Positions 1-7,112 of a DNA stretch of 14,881 nt are shown piece by piece (position 1 is the first letter of the stretch; each line of letters starts with the position of its first letter). Below the pieces are notes generated by a model. The model searched no databases, was not told the DNA's origin, and saw only the letters and a program-made list of their open reading frames with translations. A program made the translations under genes and the position numbers. Source of the stretch: JAKFYM01 sp964612065. Lineage in GTDB: Bacteria > Bdellovibrionota > UBA1018 > CAIPTA01. The stretch lies in NCBI GenBank assembly GCA_964612065.1, contig CAZTCD010000098.1, forward strand, positions 1 through 14,881, written 5' to 3'.

Positions 1-1448
1 AGGGAGCCCAGCGAAAGCGTAAGGAAAACCACGGAGGCTGCGAGCCGCCGCCGTGAGAGAAGGAGGAAGGCGTGCTTGGTGGTCCAGGCACCCCGCCAGG
101 CGGCGAGAAAACGGGAAAAGGCCAGGAAAGCCAGGCCGAGCACCAGCACCAGCAGAGCCAGCATGCCGAGGAATATACCCGCGGTGCGGAAGGAGCGGGC
201 CACGAGAGGCGCAAGGCTCGCAAAGAGAAGCAAGGCGGGCAGATAGTGGAGGAGCGGCCTGCGCACGCTTTCTTTCTCCTGCTCCCGGAAGAGAGCCAGG
301 GGCGTGATTTTTCTCAGAACCAGGAGCTCCGGGAGGAGGAGAAGCGGGGTGCCCAGGAGGCAGAGCGCGAAGAGCGGAATCAGGCTTTCCGGATGTATGG
401 CGAGATCCAGGCGAGAGGAACTGAAGCGGGCGATCATCCCTTCCAGCACGGGAAGGAGTGCCGCCGCGAGAGCCAATGCCGGCAAGAGGGAGAAAAACGC
501 CAGGATCACGGTTTGAAGCACCGCCCGGGCCTGCAGCTCTTCCAGGGGAAAACCAAGTGCCCGCTGGATGGCGATTTCCAGGTTCCGCTTCTCGAGATGA
601 TTTCTATAGAGGTAGGCCGCGCCGAGCGAAGACAGGAGAAGGGCGATCAGGCTCACGAGGCCCAGAAAATCCCCCAGATATGACAGCGCTCGGAGCGCGC
701 TTTCTCCCGCTTCTCTGGAGGTCGTGAACCTCCATTCCGGCCCAGGGAATAGCTTCTTCAGTTCGTTTTGCAGCCTTTCGGCTTCGGCCTCTCCCGAGGT
801 TTTCAGATAATAGGCCCAGGTGGCGGTGCTTCCGGCCCGGAGGAGGCCGGTGTCTTCGAGGTGCCGGAAGTGCATATAGGCACGGCCGCCGAGCGCAAAG
901 GTTCGGAAGCTCTGGGTTGGATCCTCAAGAATGAAATCGAGCACCCGAAAATCAGAGCCACCCAGGCGAACCGTATCGCCTGTTTTCGCGCCGAGAACCT
1001 CTTTGGCTTCCGGGCTCAAGGCGATCGCGGGGGCCGTGGTGTTCAGCCGTTTCCCCAGAATGTCATGGCTCGGGGTTTCGGTTTTGAGCTCACCGTAAAA
1101 CGGATAGGTGCTTTCCACCGCCTTCACCAGCAGCAGCTGGGAAGAGGGGCTGCGGCTGACCATGGAAAAAAACTCCACGGAGCGGGAAAACGGGTGCTGG
1201 CCGAAAAAGGCCTCGAGCTTGGCGCGCTCTTCGCCGGTGAAGGGGCGTCGGAGGGTTACGGCGAGGTCGGCCGAGAGCGTATTGCGCGCGCTGGATTCCA
1301 GGGATCGTTTCACGGAATCCCTCAGGCTTTCGACCAGGAGGAATCCCGAGAGCCCGAGCCCGAGGATGATCACGAACAAGAGCGCGAAACGGGGCTGCCG
1401 GCGCAAATCGCGGAAGGCGCCTTTTATCGGAAGGTATCCCGCGCTCAA
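1..1448 (-). CDS. ybbP: YbbP-like ABC transporter permease (FtsX/MacB family), 3' end cut by window edge
   Basis: Reading the minus strand from a TTG at 1448 gives 482 codons with no stop up to the left edge, so the C-terminal part is missing (E. coli YbbP is about 800 residues). The start TTG overlaps the TGA of the upstream ATPase gene (TTGA) and has a GGAGG five bases upstream, which decides the start. An N-terminal cytoplasmic stretch (AFRDLRRQPRFA, residues 11-22) is followed by a membrane segment at about 21-40, a large extracytoplasmic domain to about 255, then membrane segments near 257-280, 308-335 and 355-380. The typical FtsX loop EIAIQRALG (residues about 291-299) lies between them. 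More hydrophobic segments follow around 403-442. It should form the membrane part of a transporter with the ATPase next to it; the substrate in this family branch is unknown, probably envelope-related. Family and partner are secure; the name YbbP rests on synteny with tesA and ybbA. Confidence 0.85.
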   Translation of the reverse strand, partial: MSAGYLPIKGAFRDLRRQPRFALLFVIILGLGLSGFLLVESLRDSVKRSLESSARNTLSADLAVTLRRPFTGEERAKLEAFFGQHPFSRSVEFFSMVSRSPSSQLLLVKAVESTYPFYGELKTETPSHDILGKRLNTTAPAIALSPEAKEVLGAKTGDTVRLGGSDFRVLDFILEDPTQSFRTFALGGRAYMHFRHLEDTGLLRAGSTATWAYYLKTSGEAEAERLQNELKKLFPGPEWRFTTSREAGESALRALSYLGDFLGLVSLIALLLSSLGAAYLYRNHLEKRNLEIAIQRALGFPLEELQARAVLQTVILAFFSLLPALALAAALLPVLEGMIARFSSSRLDLAIHPESLIPLFALCLLGTPLLLLPELLVLRKITPLALFREQEKESVRRPLLHYLPALLLFASLAPLVARSFRTAGIFLGMLALLVLVLGLAFLAFSRFLAAWRGAWTTKHAFLLLSRRRLAASVVFLTLSLGS

Positions 1449-2098
1449 AGGCGCCCTCCCTGCAGGCGCAGCACCCGGTCGCAGCGGCTCGCAAGCTCCT
1501 GGTTGTGGGTGACGAGAAAGCAGGTGATCTTTTTCTCGCGCACGGTGCGGAAAAACAGATCCATCACGGAGGCCGCGGTTTCGGAATCCAGATTCCCGCT
1601 GGGTTCATCAGCCAAAAGAAGTTTGGGTTCGGTGATGAGAGCTCTCGCGATAGCCACTCTCTGGCATTCCCCTCCGGAAAGAGCGGAGGGAAGATGGTGC
1701 ATTCTTGCTCCGAGCCCCACTCCTTCGAGCAGGCTGCGTGCCTTTTCCGTATTTTCCTGGCCGAGAATTTCGAGCGGAAGCTCCACGTTTTCAAGAGCGG
1801 TCAGGTGAGGGAGAAGATGGAACTGCTGGAAAACGAGCGAGATCTTTCCGGAGCGGAAGCGGGTGCGCTCGCGGTCAGAGAGGGAGTAGAGGTCGGTGCC
1901 GTCCACCAGTATCCGCCCGGCGGAAGGCTGGTCGAGGCCGGCCAGGAGGCCGAGCAAAGTGGATTTTCCCGAGCCCGAAGCTCCGAGTATCGCCACGAGC
2001 TCCCCTGTTTCAGCATGGGCATTGATTCCTTTCAGGGCCTCCACCGTGGATTCCCCCTGTTGATAAACCTTGCGGAGTTCCTCGACTCTCACGCTCAT
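1445..2098 (-). CDS. ybbA: ABC transporter ATP-binding protein, YbbA/LolD type
   Basis: This 217-residue protein is a complete single ABC ATPase domain. Visible motifs are Walker A GASGSGKST (39-47), Q-loop FQQ (90-92), signature LSGGE (140-144), Walker B LLLADEP (160-166), D-loop NLD and the switch histidine in VTHN (H198). Length and motifs fit the LolD/MacB-N/YbbA group that energises FtsX-type permeases. It starts with an ATG that overlaps the tesA stop by 4 bases (ATGA) and has AAGGAG eight bases upstream inside tesA. Its own stop overlaps the permease start by 4 bases, so the three genes should be translationally coupled. It would act at the inner face of the cytoplasmic membrane. LolD is the main alternative name, but no LolC/E pair is visible and the tesA neighbour favours YbbA. 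Confidence 0.92.
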   Translation of the reverse strand: MSVRVEELRKVYQQGESTVEALKGINAHAETGELVAILGASGSGKSTLLGLLAGLDQPSAGRILVDGTDLYSLSDRERTRFRSGKISLVFQQFHLLPHLTALENVELPLEILGQENTEKARSLLEGVGLGARMHHLPSALSGGECQRVAIARALITEPKLLLADEPSGNLDSETAASVMDLFFRTVREKKITCFLVTHNQELASRCDRVLRLQGGRL

Positions 2099-2709
2099 GG
2101 GGAGAGCTCCTTTTTCAGGAAGGGCAGGATTTTTCCGGCGATCTTCTTATGCCCTTCCACGTTCGGGTGGATGCCATCGGCGAGATTGAGTTTGGATTCC
2201 CCGGCCACGCCTTCAAGAATGAAGGGGTAAAGAGGCACCTTCTTTTCCTTGGCGAGCTCTCGGAAAACCTCCCGGAAACTCCTGGTATAAGAGCCACCGT
2301 AATTCGGGGGCGCTTCGTAGCCGGCCAGCAGCACCTGCACTTCGGCCTTTTTGGCCAGATCGATGGCCTCGGCCAGGTTCTTTTTCATTTCCTTCACGTT
2401 CAGGGCGCGAAGGCCATCGTTTCCTCCGAGCGCCAGCAGCACTGCTGAAGGCTTGGCTTTCAGCGCCCATTTCATCCGGCCGGGCGCCGAAGCCGAAGTG
2501 GAGCCGCTGATGCCGCTATTCACCACCTTCCATCCTTTCAGCTCTTTTTCCAGCAGGCTCGGATAGGCATCCGTTTTCGCGATTCCATAACCCTCGGTAA
2601 CGGAATCCCCGAGGATGGTGAGCTGCTTTTCGGCCAAGGCCGATAAAGAGGGAAGAAAGGCAATGCCAAGATAGACGATAAAACTGCTTCTGAAGATTTT
2701 TGGGAGCAT
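2095..2709 (-). CDS. tesA: TesA-like periplasmic arylesterase / lysophospholipase (SGNH hydrolase)
   Basis: SGNH/GDSL hydrolase of the TesA group, which cleaves thioesters and lysophospholipid or aryl esters in the periplasm. From the ATG at 2709 the protein has 204 residues with a Sec signal peptide (charged n-region, core FIVYLGIAFLPSL, cleavage after ALA about residue 26). All family blocks are present: GDS with nucleophile Ser36, the block II glycine in NSGISGS, GGND (Asn97) and DGIHPN (Asp178, His181). A longer form starting with TTG at 2772 is open and has GGAGG six bases upstream, but it adds 21 residues before the signal peptide and leaves only 22 bases to the divergent gene. I prefer 2709, although no clear ribosome site precedes it. 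First gene of an operon with the ABC ATPase and permease. Confidence 0.9.
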   Translation of the reverse strand: MLPKIFRSSFIVYLGIAFLPSLSALAEKQLTILGDSVTEGYGIAKTDAYPSLLEKELKGWKVVNSGISGSTSASAPGRMKWALKAKPSAVLLALGGNDGLRALNVKEMKKNLAEAIDLAKKAEVQVLLAGYEAPPNYGGSYTRSFREVFRELAKEKKVPLYPFILEGVAGESKLNLADGIHPNVEGHKKIAGKILPFLKKELSP

Positions 2710-2753
2710 GAGGCTGATATTTTGTATCAGGGGCTTCAGCTCCGCCAGCAGAA

Positions 2754-2762
2754 TGATAAAAT
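2754..2762 (+). promoter_or_regulatory. Candidate extended -10 for the secreted hydrolase gene
   Basis: TGATAAAAT matches an extended sigma70 -10 (TGnTATAAT) with one mismatch in the hexamer. It would start transcription near 2769, about 25 bases before the ATG at 2795. The -35 region is weak (TTCAGC about 16 bases upstream). It lies inside the optional N-terminal extension of tesA, which is mild support for the shorter tesA. Confidence 0.35.
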
Positions 2763-2794
2763 GAAGTTTCAACCAGGGCCTCCAGGAGTGCGAA

Positions 2795-3790
2795 ATGCGT
2801 TTTTATGAAAAGATTTTAATGTCGCTCCTGCTTCCTCTTCATGCGGCGGCCGGTTCCCCGAATGCTCTTCCTGCGAATTTTCACGTGATGAGCTTCAATG
2901 TGAAAGGCCTTCCTTCGATCCTCCTCTCCTCGAGCTGGAGCCCGGAGAGGTATGATAAAATTTCCTCCATCCTTTCCGGCCGCCTAAAAGAGGGGAATGG
3001 GCCGGATGTGGTGATGCTGCAGGAAGCATTTTCGGAAGGCTCGCTGAAGATACTGCGGAATAGCGGGTATTCCCATATTGCGGCGGGGCCGGGCCCGGCT
3101 TCCGTGCTCGGCGTGAGTTCCGGGCTTTTTATTCTCAGCAGGTACAAAATTCTCCATGAGGCCTCCCGAACTTTCGGCCTGAAGAACTGCCTGAGCTGGG
3201 ATTGTTTCTCCAATAAGGGCGTGCAGATGGCGCGGATCGAAGTGCCGGGGATTTCCGAGCCCGTGGAGATATTCAATACCCATCTGCAAGCCGGACGAAC
3301 AGACTCCGGAACCCGGCAAAGGCAGGTGGAGATCCTCGTGGAGTTTTTCCGGAAGGAGCATAGGCCAGGCGCTGCCGTGGTGTTCGCCGGCGACTTCAAT
3401 TTCCGGCCGGGCATGAACCAGAAGAGCTATGAGGATTTTGACCGAGCCTTGGGGCTGCAGCATGCAGCCAGATACTGCATGAGCCGTGGATGCGCGAAGG
3501 GCAACGACGACGGCTGGCATGGACTTTGGGAAAGAGCGGTGGACCACCAGTTTTTCCAGGCCAAAGGCTCGGCAACCCTAACGCCTGTTCACGTGGAGAG
3601 AACCTATCGGGAAGCGGTGGATGGGATGAGGCTTTCAGATCATCCTGCCCATGAGGTGCTTTATCAGCTGCGGATGGATCACGGAAAGCTGGCCGGCGAG
3701 CCCCAAAGAGAACTTCATCCCGGAGGCGGCGGAGCGAAGCCCCTTCCGCTTTTCAGCGCACCAGCTCGATCCGAAACTTCCGCCCCTTGA
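2795..3790 (+). CDS. Secreted endonuclease/exonuclease/phosphatase-family hydrolase, neutral sphingomyelinase-like
   Basis: The 331-residue product starts with a Sec signal peptide (cleavage likely after HAAA, about residue 19) and AGGAG lies six bases before the ATG. The body is a DNase I-fold (EEP) metal-dependent phosphodiesterase. Motifs in order are SFNVKGLP (Asn35), MLQEAF (metal ligand Glu77), SSGLFILSRY (108-117), SNKGVQMARI, NTHLQAG (His163), GDFNF (Asp200, Asn202) and RLSDHPAHE (Asp282, His283). NTHLQA plus the SNKG segment resemble bacterial sphingomyelinases (phospholipase C acting on sphingomyelin) more than nucleases. Substrate is therefore probably a phospholipid or other phosphodiester outside the cytoplasm, but that is inference. 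The last 35 residues, Gly/Pro-rich, do not look conserved and overlap the opposite-strand dbpA by 38 bases. A small GC hairpin with a T4 run lies at 3729-3753 inside this tail. Confidence 0.85.
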   Translation: MRFYEKILMSLLLPLHAAAGSPNALPANFHVMSFNVKGLPSILLSSSWSPERYDKISSILSGRLKEGNGPDVVMLQEAFSEGSLKILRNSGYSHIAAGPGPASVLGVSSGLFILSRYKILHEASRTFGLKNCLSWDCFSNKGVQMARIEVPGISEPVEIFNTHLQAGRTDSGTRQRQVEILVEFFRKEHRPGAAVVFAGDFNFRPGMNQKSYEDFDRALGLQHAARYCMSRGCAKGNDDGWHGLWERAVDHQFFQAKGSATLTPVHVERTYREAVDGMRLSDHPAHEVLYQLRMDHGKLAGEPQRELHPGGGGAKPLPLFSAPARSETSAP

Positions 3791-5144
3791 TTTTGCCTTC
3801 ACGCAACCGGTGCATGGCGGGCTCCGCCACCCGGCGGCTCACGGCCACATAAGCAAAGCGATCGTGGATCTCGATTTTCCCCACATCTTCTCCGCGAAAG
3901 CCTCCCGCTTCCCCGGTTAAGGCTCCCAGGATATCGCCGGGGCGGAGTTTGTCTTTGCGCCCGCCGCTGATGAACAAGGTGGCCATTTCGGCTTCCTGTG
4001 CGTTTTCCTCAGCGCTTTCCGCCAGAACGAGATCCGCGGGAAGCGAAAGACGAACGGGAGAGCTTCCGAGCTCTTTGATCTTATAGGATTCCCTGGGAAG
4101 AAAAAAAGAAACCGCCTGTCCGTCTTTTCCCGCGCGGCCGGTGCGCCCGATGCGGTGCCGGTACACATCGGGTTTGGGCATGTCGAAGTTCACCACCAGA
4201 TCGAGGGCGTCCACGTGAATCCCCCGGGCCGCCACATCCGTGGCTACGAGGATGCGGGTGCTCTTGTTGCGGAATTTGGCCATTTCGCGGTCGCGCTCGC
4301 TTTGCTCCATATCGCCTTCGAGGGCGGAGGCGGATATTCCGGATTCTCTGAGGCAGCCGGCGAGCTCGCGCACGGTTGCTTTCAGATTGCAGAATATGAT
4401 CGCCTGCTCGGGCTTTTTTCCGCCGAGCACCCAGAGCAGGGCCGATAGCTTGTCTTCTTCCGGAACTTCGATCGCTTCTTCCAGGATCTTCGCGTTCTCC
4501 GCTTCATGCGCGACAGTGATGCGCACCGGATTCACCTGGGCGTGGGAGGAAACTTCCTCGATCTCCGGTGGAAAAGTGGCCGAGAAGAGCAGGGTTTGGC
4601 GGCGCTCCGGGAGCTGAGCGATGATTTCCTGCATTTGTTCTTCGAAGCCCATATCCAGCATGCGATCGGCCTCGTCGAGCACCAGGGTGGCAGAGCGGGA
4701 AAGATCGAGGGTGCCGCGCTGGATGTGATCGAGCACCCGGCCTGGAGTGCCCACGGCTATATGCGAGCCCATGCGGAGTGCGGGAATCTGGGATCCCATT
4801 GGCTGGCCTCCTGTGAGCACCGAAACGCCCAAGCCCGGAAGCTTTCGGCCCAACCGCCTGATCTCTCTCGCCACCTGCACGGCGAGTTCGCGCGTGGGGC
4901 AGAGAACGAGCGCCTGCGGCCTTCGCTGGCTGAGCTGAATCTTCTCCAGGATCGGAAGGGAGAACGCCAGGGTTTTGCCGCTTCCGGTTTTGCTCTGGCC
5001 GATCAGATCCCGGCCCTGAAGGAGTACGGGAATGGATTTGGCCTGAATCTCCGTGGGGCTTTCAAAGCCGAGCTCCTTCAGCACGGAACTGAGCTCTTCT
5101 CTCAGAGCGAAGGATTGAAAAAGGCTCGTGCGGTTTTCAGGCAT
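3753..5144 (-). CDS. dbpA: ATP-dependent RNA helicase DbpA (DEAD box)
   Basis: A 463-residue DEAD-box helicase with all core motifs: Q motif (FESPTEIQ, Gln34), Walker A SKTGSGKT (51-58), PTRELA, TPGR, DEAD (157-160), SAT (188-190), ATDVAARG and HRIGRTGRAG. Residues about 387-463 form the DbpA-specific RNA-binding domain, recognised by FISGGRKDKLRPGD, ILGALTGEAGG, the YVAV segment and GKIKGRKFRI. In E. coli this domain binds hairpin 92 of 23S rRNA and directs the helicase to late 50S assembly. The gene lies 34 bases downstream of another helicase gene on the same strand, so the two are probably co-transcribed. An in-frame stop lies shortly upstream, so ATG 5144 is the earliest ATG; no Shine-Dalgarno sequence is visible before it. 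The 3' end overlaps the convergent hydrolase gene. Confidence 0.96.
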   Translation of the reverse strand: MPENRTSLFQSFALREELSSVLKELGFESPTEIQAKSIPVLLQGRDLIGQSKTGSGKTLAFSLPILEKIQLSQRRPQALVLCPTRELAVQVAREIRRLGRKLPGLGVSVLTGGQPMGSQIPALRMGSHIAVGTPGRVLDHIQRGTLDLSRSATLVLDEADRMLDMGFEEQMQEIIAQLPERRQTLLFSATFPPEIEEVSSHAQVNPVRITVAHEAENAKILEEAIEVPEEDKLSALLWVLGGKKPEQAIIFCNLKATVRELAGCLRESGISASALEGDMEQSERDREMAKFRNKSTRILVATDVAARGIHVDALDLVVNFDMPKPDVYRHRIGRTGRAGKDGQAVSFFLPRESYKIKELGSSPVRLSLPADLVLAESAEENAQEAEMATLFISGGRKDKLRPGDILGALTGEAGGFRGEDVGKIEIHDRFAYVAVSRRVAEPAMHRLREGKIKGRKFRIELVR

Positions 5145-5178
5145 GGCAGTAGGCGCTTCGGTTCAGCCCGTTAAAAGT

Positions 5179-6999
5179 TCAGTTCGAGGAGGCGGAGTGC
5201 TTGGATCGCTCCGCTCTTTCTTTCCACTTTCCGAACAATTTTTTATATTTTTTCTTTTTCAGCGGCTTATCGGGCGCCTGCTCGAAAGCAGGGCGGCCAC
5301 CGAAAGGCTTTGCTTTGAAGTTGTTCTTCCAGCGGGATCCAGGGGCTGCCTGCGGGCGCTCGAAATTCCCCTCTGAGGATTTTCGGGATCGCTTTTGCGG
5401 GCGCTCTTCTGAGTGCTTTCCTGAGTGCCATTCCGGCTCTCTCTCGAAGCTGCTTTCTTCGCGTTCGGCCTTCTTCCAGGGTTTCTTGCCGCCCTTGAAG
5501 GAGGGGCGATCCTGGAACTTTCGGTCCTGGAACTTGCTGTTCTGGAATTTGCGAAACGGCTTTCCGGCTCCACCGGATCTTTCCTCGCCTCTGTTGTCTT
5601 CTCTGCTGGCCCCTCTGCGGTCGAGGCGCTGCTGAGCAGGGCGGTCGCGGCCGTCGGGAAGGCGCTTTCCATAAACCTTCTCTTCCTTCACGAAAGCTTC
5701 GGGCATCATCAGATTGAGGAAACGGCCCACGATTTCTTCTCTGGAAAGGCTTTCGAGCTCCGTCTTCCATTCCTCGCTCACCATGGCGGTGGCCCGGCCC
5801 TGAGCGCCCTGAGAGGTAAAGCTGGCGTGGGTTTTTTCCACCCGCTTCTGGGCGATGTCTTTCATTGTAGGAGGCTGCGCTTCCGTCATCCTCTTCTTGG
5901 TCATCCGCTCGATTTTGCCCACAAGATCCCGGTGGGAAAAGGTAACGAAGGAGATCGCGGTGCCGGTTTTTCCGGAGCGGGCCGTGCGGCCGATGCGGTG
6001 CACGTAGTTATCGAGCTCACGGGGAAGCGAGTAGTTCACCACGTGGGTAACGTCCTTTACGTCGAGGCCGCGGCAGGCCACGTCGGTGGCTACGAGCACG
6101 GAGATTTTTCGGTCGCGGAAGCTCGCCATCACGCGGTCGCGCTGTTTCTGGTCGAGATCGCCGTGAAGGGCGTCGGCCTTATAGCCCTTGCTGAGCAGGA
6201 AGGCGTGCACGTCGGTTACGAGGGCTTTGGTCTGGCAGAAAACGATGCCGTAGAAATCGTCGGCGATGTCGATCACCTTCGAGAGGAGATCCGGCTTGTC
6301 GTATTCGTGGATTTTGTAAAACACCTGCTCCACGGTGTCGGGGAGCATCTCGGTGCGGTTCACCTGAACTTTTTTGGGGTCGGTGAGGTAGGAGTCTGCC
6401 ACATGCTTCACATCGTGGCCCATGGTGGCGGAGAAGAGCCAGATGCTGGGGCGCCGGCTTTCGTTTACGGTGGCGGCTTTCAGCACGGCTTCGAGATCTT
6501 CCTGGAAGCCCATCGAGATCATTTCATCGGCTTCGTCGAGAACCAGAGTGCGAAGAGATTCGAGGCGGAGGGTTCCTTTTTCGATATGGTCCACTACGCG
6601 GCCCGGGGTGCCCACCACGATCTGCACACCGGCGCGCAGGCCGGCGAGCTGCTCACCATAACCGGTGCCGCCATAAATCGGGAGAGATCGAACGCCTTTA
6701 TACTTTCCCAGGAGATCGATCTGCCCGGCCACTTGAATGGCGAGTTCGCGGGTGGGGCAAAGTACGAGGGCCTGCACTTCGCGGCGAGAGGCATCGAGGC
6801 GCTCGAGGAGCGGAATCGAAAACGCGGCGGTTTTTCCAGTGCCGGTGGCGGCGAGGCCGAGAAAATCAGTGTCACCTTCGAGCAGGAGCGGAAGGGTTTC
6901 GGATTGAATCGGGGTGGGGGAAGTGAAATCCATCGCTTCGAGAGCGCGCATCAATTCCTGGCTGAGGTTCAGGTTGGAGAAAGAAATAGGGGTGGTCAT
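5179..6999 (-). CDS. DEAD-box RNA helicase, DeaD/CsdA/CshA type with long basic C-terminal tail
   Basis: The 606-residue protein has a complete DEAD-box core in residues 5-370: TPIQ (Gln32), Walker A ATGTGKT (51-57), PTRELA, TPGR, DEAD (155-158), SAT (190-192), ATDVACRG and HRIGRTARSG (334-343). A linker helix region around 407-440 (EEWKTELESLSREEIVGRF) is of the sort seen in DeaD/CsdA and CshA proteins. After about 445 comes a highly charged, low-complexity tail rich in R, K, G, S and E, including three KFQ(N/D) repeats at 484-498 and ending in a lysine cluster (KPLKKKKYKKLFGKWK). Such tails bind RNA non-specifically. The likely role is cold-shock or general RNA remodelling, ribosome assembly or mRNA decay. 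There is no DbpA-type C-terminal domain. No Shine-Dalgarno sequence is visible before ATG 6999, and inverted repeats lie upstream. Confidence 0.93.
   Translation of the reverse strand: MTTPISFSNLNLSQELMRALEAMDFTSPTPIQSETLPLLLEGDTDFLGLAATGTGKTAAFSIPLLERLDASRREVQALVLCPTRELAIQVAGQIDLLGKYKGVRSLPIYGGTGYGEQLAGLRAGVQIVVGTPGRVVDHIEKGTLRLESLRTLVLDEADEMISMGFQEDLEAVLKAATVNESRRPSIWLFSATMGHDVKHVADSYLTDPKKVQVNRTEMLPDTVEQVFYKIHEYDKPDLLSKVIDIADDFYGIVFCQTKALVTDVHAFLLSKGYKADALHGDLDQKQRDRVMASFRDRKISVLVATDVACRGLDVKDVTHVVNYSLPRELDNYVHRIGRTARSGKTGTAISFVTFSHRDLVGKIERMTKKRMTEAQPPTMKDIAQKRVEKTHASFTSQGAQGRATAMVSEEWKTELESLSREEIVGRFLNLMMPEAFVKEEKVYGKRLPDGRDRPAQQRLDRRGASREDNRGEERSGGAGKPFRKFQNSKFQDRKFQDRPSFKGGKKPWKKAEREESSFEREPEWHSGKHSEERPQKRSRKSSEGNFERPQAAPGSRWKNNFKAKPFGGRPAFEQAPDKPLKKKKYKKLFGKWKERAERSKHSASSN
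5510..5554 (-). repeat. Three tandem 15-base units in the helicase tail
   Basis: Three consecutive units beginning TCCTGGAACTT, TCCTGGAACTT and TTCTGGAATTT (plus strand, period 15) encode, on the minus strand, the five-residue repeats KFQNS, KFQDR, KFQDR. The two outer copies have diverged from the middle one at a few positions. This is a micro-expansion inside the disordered, RNA-binding tail and could vary in copy number between strains. Confidence 0.75.
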
Positions 7000-7005
7000 G
7001 AGGGG

Positions 7006-7057
7006 GCTATTAATAGCATGCGGAGCGTTATAGTCGGAGGGATATTCCTGAAATATC
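7006..7057. promoter_or_regulatory. Two inverted repeats in the leader of the DeaD-type helicase
   Basis: In the 113 bases between the dinB-like stop and the helicase ATG, GCTATTAATAGC (7006-7017) is a perfect 12-base palindrome ending 7 bases from the start codon. GATATT-CCTGA-AATATC (7041-7057) is a 6-base inverted repeat. Between them, minus-strand TATAAC at 7032-7027 could be a -10, giving a leader of about 20 bases that holds the first palindrome; no good -35 is seen. They could be operator sites or RNA hairpins near the start codon. Function unproven. Confidence 0.35.
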
Positions 7058-7112
7058 GCCGATTTTCGGTTTTCTGCTTCAGTGACGGAGAGCTCTGGGC
7101 CAAGCCCCCGCT

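Noticed and set aside
768..1808. 346-codon plus-strand open frame opposite the permease and ATPase
   Set aside because: It is antisense to a permease frame that stays open for 482 codons with FtsX features and to an ATPase with Walker motifs.
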